From NCBI RefSeq assembly GCF_022014595.1, contig NZ_CP091740.1, positions 2,840,200 through 2,904,199 on the forward strand: DNA of 64,000 bases, given 5' to 3'. The notes below the pieces were generated by a model. The model was not told the origin of the DNA. It did not search any database and saw only the letters and a program-made list of their open reading frames with translations. Positions 15,829 to 23,783 of the stretch are shown here, one piece after another. The first letter of the stretch is position 1; the number at the start of each line of letters is the position of its first letter. Source of the DNA: Solitalea lacus. GTDB lineage: Bacteria; Bacteroidota; Bacteroidia; Sphingobacteriales; Sphingobacteriaceae. Both the position numbers and the translations under genes were made by a program.

Positions 15829-16458
15829 TTAAACTTTTGCTTTTTTTATGATTTCAAGCGCGCGATTTCCATGATTGAATATCAAATCAACGACACTTAA
15901 ATCACGAATAAAGCCATGTTGCGTTGCGAATACTTGATAGTATTCATCACTTTTTACTAAGGCCTCTTTTTTAGGGTGAATCAGTTCTCTTAAGTCAGAT
16001 ACGCCCATTGCGTAGGTTGCCTCGTAGTTATCGGTATAATTGTATTGCTTATTCAGTTTTAAACTTTTAAACAAAAAATCGTTTAGCTTTTCGTTAAAGT
16101 CGAATAAAAACTCGAATCGGTTTTCATAAAAAGGTCTTAATTCATCTTCATAAAATTCAAAATATGCAGAACTCCTATAGGAGCTTTCCAATGATTTCCA
16201 ATGGATTTTTTGCCAATTGGCATCATAGCTTATTTTAACATCTTTAAGCTTGGTATGATTCTTAGATCCTTTTACCACCGGAATGCTCAGGGCCAATAAA
16301 CCATTTGGTGAATAAATATGAGCTCTGTTACGGTAAGTTTGCTTTGGAAAATGTTCATATTTTTCAACTTTTATCTCTTGTCCAGTATGCTGAATTACCG
16401 CAGCAAACCAACTTACAGGTGGCAGATAGCACGAAGGGAGAATTAATCCGGTTTCCAT
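15829..16458 (-). CDS. WbqC family protein
   Basis: A 209-residue protein of the WbqC-like family (PF08889 type): ILPSCYLPPVSWFAAVIQH at the N-terminus, then KVEKYEHFPKQTYRNRAHIYSPNG. The middle has KISYDANWQKIHWKSLESSYR, and further on is AYFEFYEDELRPFYE. Members occur in polysaccharide clusters and across Bacteroidota genomes, often as single genes. The biochemical activity is not firmly known. It lies upstream of bioB on the same strand with 112 bp between, so shared transcription is uncertain. Confidence 0.85.
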   Translation of the reverse strand: METGLILPSCYLPPVSWFAAVIQHTGQEIKVEKYEHFPKQTYRNRAHIYSPNGLLALSIPVVKGSKNHTKLKDVKISYDANWQKIHWKSLESSYRSSAYFEFYEDELRPFYENRFEFLFDFNEKLNDFLFKSLKLNKQYNYTDNYEATYAMGVSDLRELIHPKKEALVKSDEYYQVFATQHGFIRDLSVVDLIFNHGNRALEIIKKAKV

Positions 16459-16564
16459 CGGGCCAAAATTAATGAAATTTTAATGTGAGCCTTTAACTTT
16501 TTGCTTCAATGTTCATTTCTTTGTAAAGAAACAGTTATTACAGATCAATAATCTTTCAATAACC

Positions 16565-16572
16565 TATATTTG
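16565..16572 (+). promoter_or_regulatory. TAnnTTTG element upstream of the lipid A acyltransferase
   Basis: TATATTTG lies 24 bp before the TTG start. Confidence 0.5.
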
Positions 16573-16595
16573 TTGCCACATATAATAATATCGAA

Positions 16596-17453
16596 TTGAA
16601 AAAAATTACCTTTTATTTAGCTCTTCCGCTTCTTTATTTAATCGCTCTACTCCCCTTTCCTATTCTATATTTAGTCTCCGATTTTTTTAAGATAATCATT
16701 TTTGATTTGGTGGGTTACAGAAAAAAAGTTATTCTAACCAATCTAAAAAATAGCTTTCCCAACAAATCTGATCAAGAAATTAAGGCAATTGCAAGCAAAT
16801 TTTATCGCAACTTTACCGATATGCTATTGGAATGTGTTAAAATGCTAACCATTTCTGAAAAGCAGCTAAACGAAGTATTTGTTGTTAGCAATAAAGAAAT
16901 AGTAAAGAATTACCATGATGCCGGTAGAAGCGTAATTGGTGTTGTTGGCCATATGATTAATTGGGAATTGGCATGTTTAGCTCATAGTAACGCTTTCACC
17001 TATCCGTCATTAATAGTTTACAAACCATTGCAAAATGAAAATTTTGACAAATTGGTTTTAAACATGCGCACAAGGTTCGGTGCGGTTTTAGTTCCAATGA
17101 AACAAACGTTTAGAAAATTAACCGAATACCGTAATAAACCTTTTAATCTAATTCTTGCAGGTGATCAATATCCAGGCAAGGGAGAAAGTGTATATAAAAC
17201 AACATTTCTCAACCAAGAAACCTATGTATTCTTAGGAACAGAAAAAATTGCTAAAATGACTAATAGTGCTATCGTGTTTTGTGATCTCAGGAAAGTAAAA
17301 CGAGGTAAATATGCCATTACATATGTACCGCTGTTTGAGAATCCTAAAGATACAGCTGATGGTGAAATTACAGAAACACATATTAGATACTTAGATAAAG
17401 TAATTCATGAACAACCCGACATTTGGTTGTGGTCGCACAGAAGATGGAAATAA
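16596..17453 (+). CDS. Lipid A biosynthesis acyltransferase (LpxL/HtrB-type)
   Basis: A 285-residue member of the lysophospholipid acyltransferase superfamily used in late lipid A acylation. An N-terminal hydrophobic segment (about residues 8-35) anchors it to the inner membrane. The catalytic HX4E is H119 to E124 in GHMINWELA. Other blocks are RTRFGAVLVPMKQTFRKL and ILAGDQYPGKG, then IWLWSHRRWK at the C-terminus, as expected. The start is a TTG, and the promoter-like motif 24 bp upstream supports it. Secondary acyl chains are added to Kdo-lipid A. Acyl specificity cannot be told. Confidence 0.88.
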   Translation: MKKITFYLALPLLYLIALLPFPILYLVSDFFKIIIFDLVGYRKKVILTNLKNSFPNKSDQEIKAIASKFYRNFTDMLLECVKMLTISEKQLNEVFVVSNKEIVKNYHDAGRSVIGVVGHMINWELACLAHSNAFTYPSLIVYKPLQNENFDKLVLNMRTRFGAVLVPMKQTFRKLTEYRNKPFNLILAGDQYPGKGESVYKTTFLNQETYVFLGTEKIAKMTNSAIVFCDLRKVKRGKYAITYVPLFENPKDTADGEITETHIRYLDKVIHEQPDIWLWSHRRWK

Positions 17454-17547
17454 GTAGATTCATAAATGATAAATGCTTTAAAGTAAACAAAGATTTATAG
17501 CTGTGTTTACTTTAAAACTTCTTACTAATAAATAAAAAACATACCTA

Positions 17548-18552
17548 ATGCAGCCCAGAGTAGCAGTAGTAATATTAAACTGGAACGGAAAACGATTTCT
17601 TGAGCAATTTCTACCTTCGATAATTCAATCAACTTATAAAAATCTAGAAATAATTGTTGGTGATAATGCATCGACCGATGGCTCAGTGGAATATGTAAAA
17701 ACCAACTTTCCACAAGTTACTGTTTTAATTAATGACCAAAATTATGGCTATGCAGGGGGGTACAACCATATTTTAGCCCGTGTTCATGCCGATTATTTTG
17801 TTCTGTTAAATTCAGATATAGAAGTAACACCTAACTGGATTGAGCCGATTATTGAACAAATGGAATCAGATGAATTGATTGCCATTGCTCAACCTAAATT
17901 AAAAGATTTTAACCGCAAAGATTACTTTGAATATGCAGGGGCGGCAGGTGGATACCTTGATTACCTGGGTTATCCTTTTTGTAGAGGACGTATTTTTGAT
18001 TCAATTGAAAAAGATGAAGGTCAGTACGAATCTTCTTCAGAAATTTTCTGGGCATCAGGCGCCGCTATGTTCATCAAGAAAAAGTATTTCGATTTAGTTG
18101 GAGGTTTGGACGCCGACTTATTTGCCCACATGGAGGAAATTGATTTATGCTGGCGCCTAAAGAACCAGGGATTTAAAGTGGTGTACTGTCCAAATTCAGA
18201 GGTTTATCACGTAGGAGGCGGAACATTACAGGCTGAAAGTCCGTTTAAAACATACCTCAATTTCAGAAACAACCTGGCCATTTTATGCAAAAACTTACCT
18301 TCAGGTAACGTTTTTGGAGTATTGTTTATTCGTTTTTGGCTTGATTTACTAGCCTGGTTTAAATTTATTGCCGAAGGAAAACTCAAGCATGCCATTTCAA
18401 TAAACAAGGCGCATACCCACTTTCTTTTGGATCTCAAAAAATGGACTAGAAAGCGTACAAAAGTACAAATGCCCAATACCAATGGCTTTTGGAAAAGCAG
18501 CATTGTTTGGGCTTATTTTGCTCAGAAGAAGAAAGTTTTCACTGACCTTTAA
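17548..18552 (+). CDS. Glycosyltransferase family 2, rhamnosyltransferase-like
   Basis: A 334-residue GT-A enzyme, likely at the membrane face. Motifs in order: VILNWNGKRFLEQFLPSI (residues 8-25), GDNASTDGSVEYV (about 38-50), the metal-binding LLNSDIEVTPNWIEPI (about 90), and GGLDADLFAHMEEIDLCWRL (about 190), where the acidic pair acts as catalytic base. The C-terminus has a hydrophobic stretch (FGVLFIRFWLDLLAWFKFI). The family builds surface polysaccharide or O-antigen. Donor and acceptor cannot be read from sequence. It lies 94 bp downstream of the lipid A acyltransferase, and both concern the outer envelope. Confidence 0.9.
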   Translation: MQPRVAVVILNWNGKRFLEQFLPSIIQSTYKNLEIIVGDNASTDGSVEYVKTNFPQVTVLINDQNYGYAGGYNHILARVHADYFVLLNSDIEVTPNWIEPIIEQMESDELIAIAQPKLKDFNRKDYFEYAGAAGGYLDYLGYPFCRGRIFDSIEKDEGQYESSSEIFWASGAAMFIKKKYFDLVGGLDADLFAHMEEIDLCWRLKNQGFKVVYCPNSEVYHVGGGTLQAESPFKTYLNFRNNLAILCKNLPSGNVFGVLFIRFWLDLLAWFKFIAEGKLKHAISINKAHTHFLLDLKKWTRKRTKVQMPNTNGFWKSSIVWAYFAQKKKVFTDL

Positions 18553-18560
18553 CTCACCGT

Positions 18561-18989
18561 CTAGTTATATTGTTCAAGAAGATACCTAATTACATCTGTT
18601 GTGGTTACAATGCCTACTAATTCGCCGTTTTTAACAACCGGCAAAGCATGGTATTCTTCATTAGTAAAAATTTCTGCCAAATCTTTTATTGACATTTCTG
18701 GTGTAACAGTATGAGGCTTGGAAGTCATTACCTGTCCAATGCTTAACATTTCTAAAATGGCATCTTCAGAGCTATCCTGATTATCAAACAAGGAACCAAA
18801 TGTCAACCGGTCTATATCCGTTCGACTAATTATTCCACTTACCTCCTGCCCTTTCACCACTGGAATATGCCTTATTGAATGAGTCTTCAGTAGTTTCACC
18901 ACCTCCTGCAGTCCATCATCCTCGCTAACAGTAACAACTGATTTGGTCATTATTTGGCTAACTGAATCTAATTTTTTCATAGTTGTCAA
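18561..18989 (-). CDS. CBS-pair domain protein
   Basis: A 142-residue protein that is almost entirely two CBS domains: residues about 10-65 (MTKSVVTVSEDDGLQEVVK, VKGQEVSGIISRTDIDR) and about 85-140 (MTSKPHTVTPEMSIKDLAE, VKNGELVGIVTTTDVIRYL). CBS pairs bind adenine nucleotides and report energy state, usually to partner proteins. No catalytic domain is attached. It converges with the glycosyltransferase, with 8 bp between stops. The partner is unknown. Confidence 0.9.
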   Translation of the reverse strand: MTTMKKLDSVSQIMTKSVVTVSEDDGLQEVVKLLKTHSIRHIPVVKGQEVSGIISRTDIDRLTFGSLFDNQDSSEDAILEMLSIGQVMTSKPHTVTPEMSIKDLAEIFTNEEYHALPVVKNGELVGIVTTTDVIRYLLEQYN

Positions 18990-19160
18990 TTATTATACAA
19001 TATAAAGGATTTTATCAGGTTAATTCTATTTGATTCTCAAACACTTAAGTAATTAAATAGATTTTATCTATTATTAAATAAAAAATATCAATTTGAATTA
19101 TAATTCAAGAACTTTCACTTTTGCAACATCAAAAAGAAAAACAATCAAAAGAAAGTTAAC

Positions 19161-19715
19161 ATGCAAAACAGAATTTTATCAGTAGGTTCACAATTCCCAG
19201 AATTTAAAAAACAAGCTGTTGTATCAATTGAAAAAGGCAGTGAGTTTTACGATATCACCTCACAAGACCATATTAATGCTAACCAATGGATGGTAATGTT
19301 TTGGTGGCCTAAAGATTTCACGTTTGTTTGTCCTACCGAGATTGCTGAATTTAACAATAAATATCAGGATTTCAAAGATCGTGATGCTCAGTTAATTGGC
19401 GCCTCAACAGACAGTGAATTTGTTCACTTGGCTTGGAGAAAAAACCACGATGATTTACGTAATCTTAAATTCCCAATGTTAGCAGATACCTCAAAGTCCT
19501 TAGCTGAAGAATTGGGTATTTTAGAAGCCAATGAAAAAGTTGCCTACCGTGTGACTTATATCATCGATCCTCATGGAATTATTCGTTGGGTAAGTTTAAA
19601 TGATTTAAGTGTTGGCCGTAATGTTACTGAAGTATTGCGCGTGTTAGACGCATTACAAACCGATGAGCTATGCCCTTGCAACTGGACAAAAGGAGAAGAA
19701 ACAATTAAGGCATAA
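19161..19715 (+). CDS. ahpC: Peroxiredoxin (AhpC/TSA type)
   Basis: A 184-residue thioredoxin-fold peroxidase. The peroxidatic cysteine is C57 in DFTFVCPTE, and the LAWRKNHDDL and IIDPHGIIRWVSL blocks match AhpC. The C-terminal CPCNWTKGEE provides a CxC pair that could resolve the sulfenic acid. The protein is cytosolic and reduces hydrogen peroxide and organic peroxides. The next gene, an AhpD-like protein 64 bp downstream, is probably its reductant, since no AhpF gene is present nearby. A perfect inverted repeat sits between the two genes. Confidence 0.92.
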   Translation: MQNRILSVGSQFPEFKKQAVVSIEKGSEFYDITSQDHINANQWMVMFWWPKDFTFVCPTEIAEFNNKYQDFKDRDAQLIGASTDSEFVHLAWRKNHDDLRNLKFPMLADTSKSLAEELGILEANEKVAYRVTYIIDPHGIIRWVSLNDLSVGRNVTEVLRVLDALQTDELCPCNWTKGEETIKA

Positions 19716-19723
19716 ATAATAAA

Positions 19724-19757
19724 GAGTTTTGAACTCTTTTACCACAGTTCAAAACTC
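19724..19757. other. Inverted repeat between ahpC and the AhpD-like gene
   Basis: GAGTTTTGAAC (19724-19734) is perfectly inverted as GTTCAAAACTC (19747-19757). No T-run follows. It may be a partial terminator or a hairpin that sets the ahpC to ahpD ratio. Confidence 0.5.
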
Positions 19758-19779
19758 CTAATTCCTTTCAAAAAATTTT

Positions 19780-20364
19780 ATGATAATAGTAAAAAATGAA
19801 ACATTAGCTTCGTTATTGGAGCAATTAAATATCAACGAAAATAGTATTTCGCAAGAGCTGGTTAAATTGGCTGAAGCCGATAGCAAATACTTAAAAGATT
19901 TGAAAATTAATGTCCAAAATGCATTGAATTATCCAAATCTTACAAAAAAAGAAACTGCTTTACTCGCATTGTCTGTGGCAATCAATGAGAAAAACACCGT
20001 TTTAATTCCTGTATTTGAACAAATGGCAATTGACAATGGTGCCACTCTTGATGAATTGGCTGAAACGGTTGCTATTGTATCAATGATGAATGTAAATAAC
20101 GTGTTTTACCGTTTCCGTCATTATACCAACAAAGACTTCTATAACCAAACACCTGCCGGTATTAAAATGAGTGTGATGATGAATCCTGTTTTAGGCAAAG
20201 AGTTTTTCGAGCTTATGAGTTTAGCAATTTCGGCAGTAAATGGATGTGAAATGTGCGTAAATGCTCACGAGGATTCAGTTTTAAAGCATGAAAGTACACA
20301 AGCTCGTGTTTATGATGCAATACGTTTAACAGCAATTATAAAAGGTTTTGCGGCTATAATTTAA
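19780..20364 (+). CDS. AhpD-like carboxymuconolactone decarboxylase family protein
   Basis: A 194-residue helical protein with the redox site CEMCVNAHE (C156, C159, H163), the AhpD signature. AhpD uses this CxxC to reduce AhpC, taking electrons from lipoamide dehydrogenases. The first 100 residues are a helical half without cysteines, as in the two-domain AhpD fold. Order and spacing after ahpC (64 bp) support an AhpC-AhpD peroxidase system for oxidative stress. I see no OxyR-like site. Confidence 0.85.
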   Translation: MIIVKNETLASLLEQLNINENSISQELVKLAEADSKYLKDLKINVQNALNYPNLTKKETALLALSVAINEKNTVLIPVFEQMAIDNGATLDELAETVAIVSMMNVNNVFYRFRHYTNKDFYNQTPAGIKMSVMMNPVLGKEFFELMSLAISAVNGCEMCVNAHEDSVLKHESTQARVYDAIRLTAIIKGFAAII

Positions 20365-20383
20365 TGCAGTGCCACCGAGTAGG

Positions 20384-20406
20384 CAGGTAATCATTTTGAT
20401 TACCTG
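20384..20406. other. Hairpin within a possible group II intron 3'-end remnant
   Basis: CAGGTAATCA / TGATTACCTG is a perfect 10-bp stem with a 3-base loop. Read on the minus strand, the surrounding sequence (about 20450 to 20370) shows GATGTATGGTGATGTGAGGGG, then this hairpin, then CCTACTCGGT. That order resembles the domain V / domain VI 3' end of bacterial group II introns. The domain V stem is degenerate here (several G-U pairs and two mismatches), so this is a relic at best. No intron-encoded protein is left. Confidence 0.3.
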
Positions 20407-20456
20407 TCCCCTCACATCACCATACATCCCGTTCGACATACCCAGTACATTAAACA

Positions 20457-20640
20457 TTAATATTTCGGACACCCTTCTTTAGGAGCTACATACTCGACTA
20501 CGTACTGTTCTCAATAATCTTTGCGAATATTTCTCCACTAAAAAGCTAGGTGGTTTTATGGAATGCCTTTTCAAAGGCATTGTAAGCATCCTTTTCTGCA
20601 AGAAGGAAGTTTTCTGCTGTCGACCTGTTTAGCCCCGGCG
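20457..20640 (-). pseudogene. Degenerate coding remnant, family unknown
   Basis: On the minus strand, pieces of plausible protein appear in shifting frames: AENFLLAEKDAYNAFEKAF, then after a stop SGEIFAKIIENS, then after a one-base shift YVVEYVAPKEGCPKY and a stop at 20457-20459. The pieces are collinear, so this looks like the 3' part of a decayed gene. I do not recognise it. The rest of the 432-bp gap (20365-20796) shows no gene. Confidence 0.35.
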
Positions 20641-20772
20641 TTCATTTTCATAGCTTAGAGTTGAAGAAACCTAAGATTCTATTCAGTCTTTTCGCTTACC
20701 GCGCACCATGCCTTTTTTCACGCAAAGCCAGAAAAAATCTTTGAATAATTCCCGTATTGGGAACTTTATTTT

Positions 20773-20780
20773 TACCTTTG
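20773..20780 (+). promoter_or_regulatory. TAnnTTTG element upstream of higB
   Basis: TACCTTTG lies 16 bp before the TTG start of the toxin gene. Confidence 0.5.
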
Positions 20781-20796
20781 TCCAAAACTTAGAAAC

Positions 20797-21090
20797 TTGA
20801 GAGTAATTGCTAAAAAAATATTAAGGGACTTTTGGGAATCACATACTGATTGCGAACAACAATTAAAGTCCTGGTTTCAGGAAGCAAGTAAAGCCACATG
20901 GAAAAATCCTAACGGAATTAAGCAAGAATATCCAAGTGCAAGTATTTTAAATGATAATCGTGTTGTTTTCAACATAAAAGGAAATAATTATAGATTAATT
21001 GTGAAAATAAATTATGATTATCAAATGGTTTGGATTCGTTTTATTGGGACGCATTCAGAATATGATAAAATTAATGCTAACGAAATTTAA
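20797..21090 (+). CDS. higB: HigB-family toxin (mRNA interferase)
   Basis: A 97-residue protein matching the HigB_toxin family: VIAKKILRDFWESH at the N-terminus, SWFQEASKATWKNPNGIKQEYP in the middle, then NRVVFNIKGNNYRLIVKIN and VWIRFIGTHSEYDKINA near the end. The family cleaves ribosome-bound mRNA. It starts with TTG, which may keep its synthesis low, and precedes its antitoxin gene by 5 bp: the reversed toxin-first order typical of hig loci. It lies next to mobile-element debris, suggesting acquisition by transfer. Confidence 0.9.
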   Translation: MRVIAKKILRDFWESHTDCEQQLKSWFQEASKATWKNPNGIKQEYPSASILNDNRVVFNIKGNNYRLIVKINYDYQMVWIRFIGTHSEYDKINANEI

Positions 21091-21095
21091 GAGTT

Positions 21096-21452
21096 ATGGA
21101 AATTAAACCTATAAAAACGGATACAGATTATAATCAAGCTCTTGAAAGACTTGAAATGATTTTTGATGCTAAAATTGGTACACCAGAAGGTGACGAACTT
21201 GAAGTACTCGGAATTTTAATCGATCAATACGAAAATGAACACTTCCCTATTGGTTTACCAGATCCAATCGAAGCAATTAAATTCAGAATGGAACAAATGG
21301 GTTACAATCAAAACGATTTGGCTAACATTGTGGGTTTAAAAAGTCGTGCAAGTGAAATTTTAAATCGCAAAAGAAAATTATCACTTGAAATGATTAGAAA
21401 ATTACACGACGTTTTACATATTCCGACTGATGTTCTAATTCAATCATATTAA
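21096..21452 (+). CDS. higA: HigA-family antitoxin (XRE)
   Basis: A 118-residue protein. The N-terminal half (about 1-60) binds or neutralises the toxin in this family (EGDELEVLGILIDQYENEHF is typical). The C-terminal half is an XRE helix-turn-helix (AIKFRMEQMGYNQNDLANIV, SRASEILNRKRKLSLEMIRKL). It would neutralise HigB and repress the operon. It starts 5 bp after higB and is followed by a strong terminator at 21500. Confidence 0.9.
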   Translation: MEIKPIKTDTDYNQALERLEMIFDAKIGTPEGDELEVLGILIDQYENEHFPIGLPDPIEAIKFRMEQMGYNQNDLANIVGLKSRASEILNRKRKLSLEMIRKLHDVLHIPTDVLIQSY

Positions 21453-21499
21453 ATCACGACGGATAACAGCGGTAGCTGTTGCACAACTACACTTAAGAA

Positions 21500-21538
21500 A
21501 AGCCCCTGAGAATTGAACGAGCAATTTTCAGGGGCTTT
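21500..21538 (+). terminator. Strong terminator after higBA
   Basis: A 15-bp stem (AGCCCCTGAGAATTG / CAATTTTCAGGGGCT, one G-U pair) followed by T5. It also has an A-rich flank, so it may act in both directions. Confidence 0.85.
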
Positions 21539-21591
21539 TTGTTTGGGATAAGTTTAGTAAATCAACAAGCACCATTCCTATTCTACATGAA

Positions 21592-22011
21592 TTAAGCCTT
21601 TAGAAAGCTCTCAACTGCCAACCGGTAACCATCAATACCAAATCCTACAATTATTCCTGCACAGTTTTTTGAAAGATATGAATGATGACGAAACTCTTCA
21701 CGTGCATGCACATTTGAAATATGTACTTCAATTACAGGCGTTTTGATGGCAGCTATTGCATCGGCAATGGCAATTGATGTGTGTGTGTAAGCTCCTGCGT
21801 TTAAAATAATTCCATCGTACAAAAAACCCACTTCATGCAATTTGTTTATTAATTCACCTTCAATGTTACTCTGAAAGTATTCCAAATCGATTATTGGATA
21901 TTTAATTTTTAACTCATCAAAATATTGCTCAAATGTTAAACTTCCATAAATTTCAGGCTCGCGCTTACCAAGTAAATTCAAATTTGGACCGTTAATAATA
22001 AGTAGTTTCAT
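21592..22011 (-). CDS. aroQ: 3-dehydroquinate dehydratase, type II
   Basis: A 139-residue enzyme, normal for the dodecameric type II family. IINGPNLNLLGKREPEIYGS is at the N-terminus, with the catalytic tyrosine Y23 in EIYGS. Then come QSNIEGELINKLHE, ILNAGAYTHTSIAI, EVHISNVHAREEFRHHSY and GFGIDGYRLAVE. It dehydrates 3-dehydroquinate in the shikimate pathway. It is divergent from xerD. TAATTTTG on the minus strand at 22024-22017 gives a promoter very close to the start. Confidence 0.96.
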   Translation of the reverse strand: MKLLIINGPNLNLLGKREPEIYGSLTFEQYFDELKIKYPIIDLEYFQSNIEGELINKLHEVGFLYDGIILNAGAYTHTSIAIADAIAAIKTPVIEVHISNVHAREEFRHHSYLSKNCAGIIVGFGIDGYRLAVESFLKA

Positions 22012-22109
22012 GTAAACAAAATTAAGATGTTTATTTGCCTATAAGACTATTTTCTTTCGAAAATGGCAATAATAATTTTTGATTATCAACACTACAAAAC
22101 TACAATTAA

Positions 22110-22117
22110 TATATTTG
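22110..22117 (+). promoter_or_regulatory. TAnnTTTG element upstream of xerD
   Basis: TATATTTG lies 30 bp before ATG 22148. It falls inside a longer open frame and so argues for the internal start. Confidence 0.5.
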
Positions 22118-22147
22118 CCTCCAACCCTACTTTTTACCTGCAGAGTT

Positions 22148-23047
22148 ATGTTGTGGAGTTCATACTTAAAAGCATATAAATCGTATTTACAGTTAGAGAA
22201 ATCATTATCTCCTAATTCGGTAAATGCATATGTAAATGATGTAACTAAACTTATTCAATTTCTCGATTATAAACAGTTATCCTTAACTCCTCAATCCATT
22301 AAACTTACTCATTTTAAAGAATTTATTATCTGGATTAACGAACTGGGTATGGAAGCAAGCTCTCAAGCCCGTGTGCTTTCAGGGTTAAAATCTTTTTTTC
22401 ATTTTCTATTGTTAGAAGATATCATTACGGACAACCCTACCCTTTTGCTTGAAAGCCCAAAGCTAGCCCGAAAACTTCCTGATACCTTAAGTGTTCATGA
22501 GATCAACTTACTAATTGAAGCTATTGACCTGTCAAAATCAGAAGGAATACGCAATAAAGCAATATTAGAAACCATGTATGGTAGCGGTTTACGAGTTTCA
22601 GAATTGGTAAACCTCAGGCTATCGGGTTTACATATTGGTGATGAGTTTCTTAAAGTGATTGGAAAAGGTAATAAAGAGCGATTGGTTCCAATGAGTGCCC
22701 AGGCAATTAAACATCTGCTGATTTATAAAGAAACCATCAGGAATCATCAAGAAATTAAACCAGGCAATGAGGATATTGTGTTTCTAAACCGCCGAGGAGC
22801 CAAATTAAGCCGGGTAATGGTCTTTTTAATAATTAAGGACCTAGCCGAAAAAGCTGGAATCAAGAAAAGCATAAGTCCACACACTCTGCGCCATTCATTT
22901 GCTACTCATTTAGTTGAAGGCGGAGCCGACTTACGTGCAGTGCAGGAAATGTTAGGTCACGAATCCATTACCACTACTGAAATTTATACCCATTTAGACA
23001 GGGAATTTCTGCGGCAGACCATTATTGACTTTCATCCAAGAGCATAA
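22148..23047 (+). CDS. xerD: Tyrosine recombinase XerD
   Basis: About 299 residues from ATG 22148, the family's usual length. The frame stays open to 22079, but that part contains the promoter motif and does not look like the family. The N-terminal SAM-like DNA-binding domain is at about 3-90 (YLQLEKSLSPNSVNAYVNDV). Catalytic residues lie in TMYGSGLRVSELVNLRL (Arg), GKGNKERLVPM (Lys), PHTLRHSFATHLVEGGADLR (His, Arg), MLGHESITTTEIYTH (His, Tyr). With XerC it resolves chromosome dimers at dif. It is a housekeeping recombinase rather than a mobile-element integrase. Confidence 0.92.
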   Translation: MLWSSYLKAYKSYLQLEKSLSPNSVNAYVNDVTKLIQFLDYKQLSLTPQSIKLTHFKEFIIWINELGMEASSQARVLSGLKSFFHFLLLEDIITDNPTLLLESPKLARKLPDTLSVHEINLLIEAIDLSKSEGIRNKAILETMYGSGLRVSELVNLRLSGLHIGDEFLKVIGKGNKERLVPMSAQAIKHLLIYKETIRNHQEIKPGNEDIVFLNRRGAKLSRVMVFLIIKDLAEKAGIKKSISPHTLRHSFATHLVEGGADLRAVQEMLGHESITTTEIYTHLDREFLRQTIIDFHPRA

Positions 23048-23104
23048 ACATCCTGTTCCAACCCTAACCATTGTTTGTTTTAGTGAAATAACCACTCATT
23101 TCTA

Positions 23105-23773
23105 CTACAACAACCAAAGATTCCTTTTCTTTTTGGGAATAAAATAAACGGCCCCAAGAAACAAAAACACATTTACAAAAATGTTGCCGTAGGCAAATGG
23201 TACAATAATTTTGTTAAGAAACTCATTGCTTGTTGATTCATACAATTGAAAAATGCTTTGAAACATCAAATAAATAAAAGAAATCAAGAATCCGCAGCAA
23301 ATCAAAAATTTAGAATTAGTGAATAAAGCAGCCTTCTCCGTTAGCACAACTTTATTTAACTGATGGATACTTAAAATACCAATTAGGAAAGCGGATAAAG
23401 ACTTGGTGTAGATATTTACCCCAATAAAATGGAGGTCAAAAATATTGTTATTAATTATACTTTCTACAAGCCAGGAGATAAGTATTAATGCTAAAAATGA
23501 CCAATATAGTTGTCTCTTTTTATAAAATAAACCCCAAACTTTAAACTGATACATTGGAATACCAAATTCCAGAAGTATCATGTATCTATGAACAATAAGG
23601 TTGTTATGTATTAAATGGGCTAGTATAATATTCAAACACTCTGCAATTAAGCCGACAAATAAAAGCCACAAAAAGGGATGGTAGCTTTTATCTGAATTTT
23701 TATAGCGTACCATCCCTAGTAAAGTTGCAGGCAGTATACTGTAAGAGCTTAAATACCAAATATCAAGTTGCAT
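23105..23773 (-). CDS. Hypothetical polytopic membrane protein
   Basis: About 222 residues from ATG 23773. A longer frame to 23812 would overlap the upstream gene by 29 bp, so I prefer the internal start. Six or seven hydrophobic segments alternate with short loops (YLSSYSILPATLLGMV, PFLWLLFVGLIAECLNIILAH, LYWSFLALILISWLVESII, AFLIGILSIHQL, FLICCGFLISFIYLMF, FVNVFLFLGAVYF). The protein sits in the inner membrane and has no motif I can name. It follows the 23784 gene by 10 bp, so they are probably cotranscribed. Such small proteins recur in Bacteroidota without known function. Confidence 0.65.
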   Translation of the reverse strand: MQLDIWYLSSYSILPATLLGMVRYKNSDKSYHPFLWLLFVGLIAECLNIILAHLIHNNLIVHRYMILLEFGIPMYQFKVWGLFYKKRQLYWSFLALILISWLVESIINNNIFDLHFIGVNIYTKSLSAFLIGILSIHQLNKVVLTEKAALFTNSKFLICCGFLISFIYLMFQSIFQLYESTSNEFLNKIIVPFAYGNIFVNVFLFLGAVYFIPKKKRNLWLL

Positions 23774-23783
23774 AAATATTACT

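Noticed and set aside
20384-20406. Terminator of the AhpD-like gene
   Set aside because: The stem is perfect but no T-run follows on the plus strand. The context fits a decayed structured RNA better.
22148-23047. Integrase of a mobile element that could move the islet
   Set aside because: Its length, motifs and place beside aroQ mark it as the housekeeping XerD. It is 9 kb from the islet.
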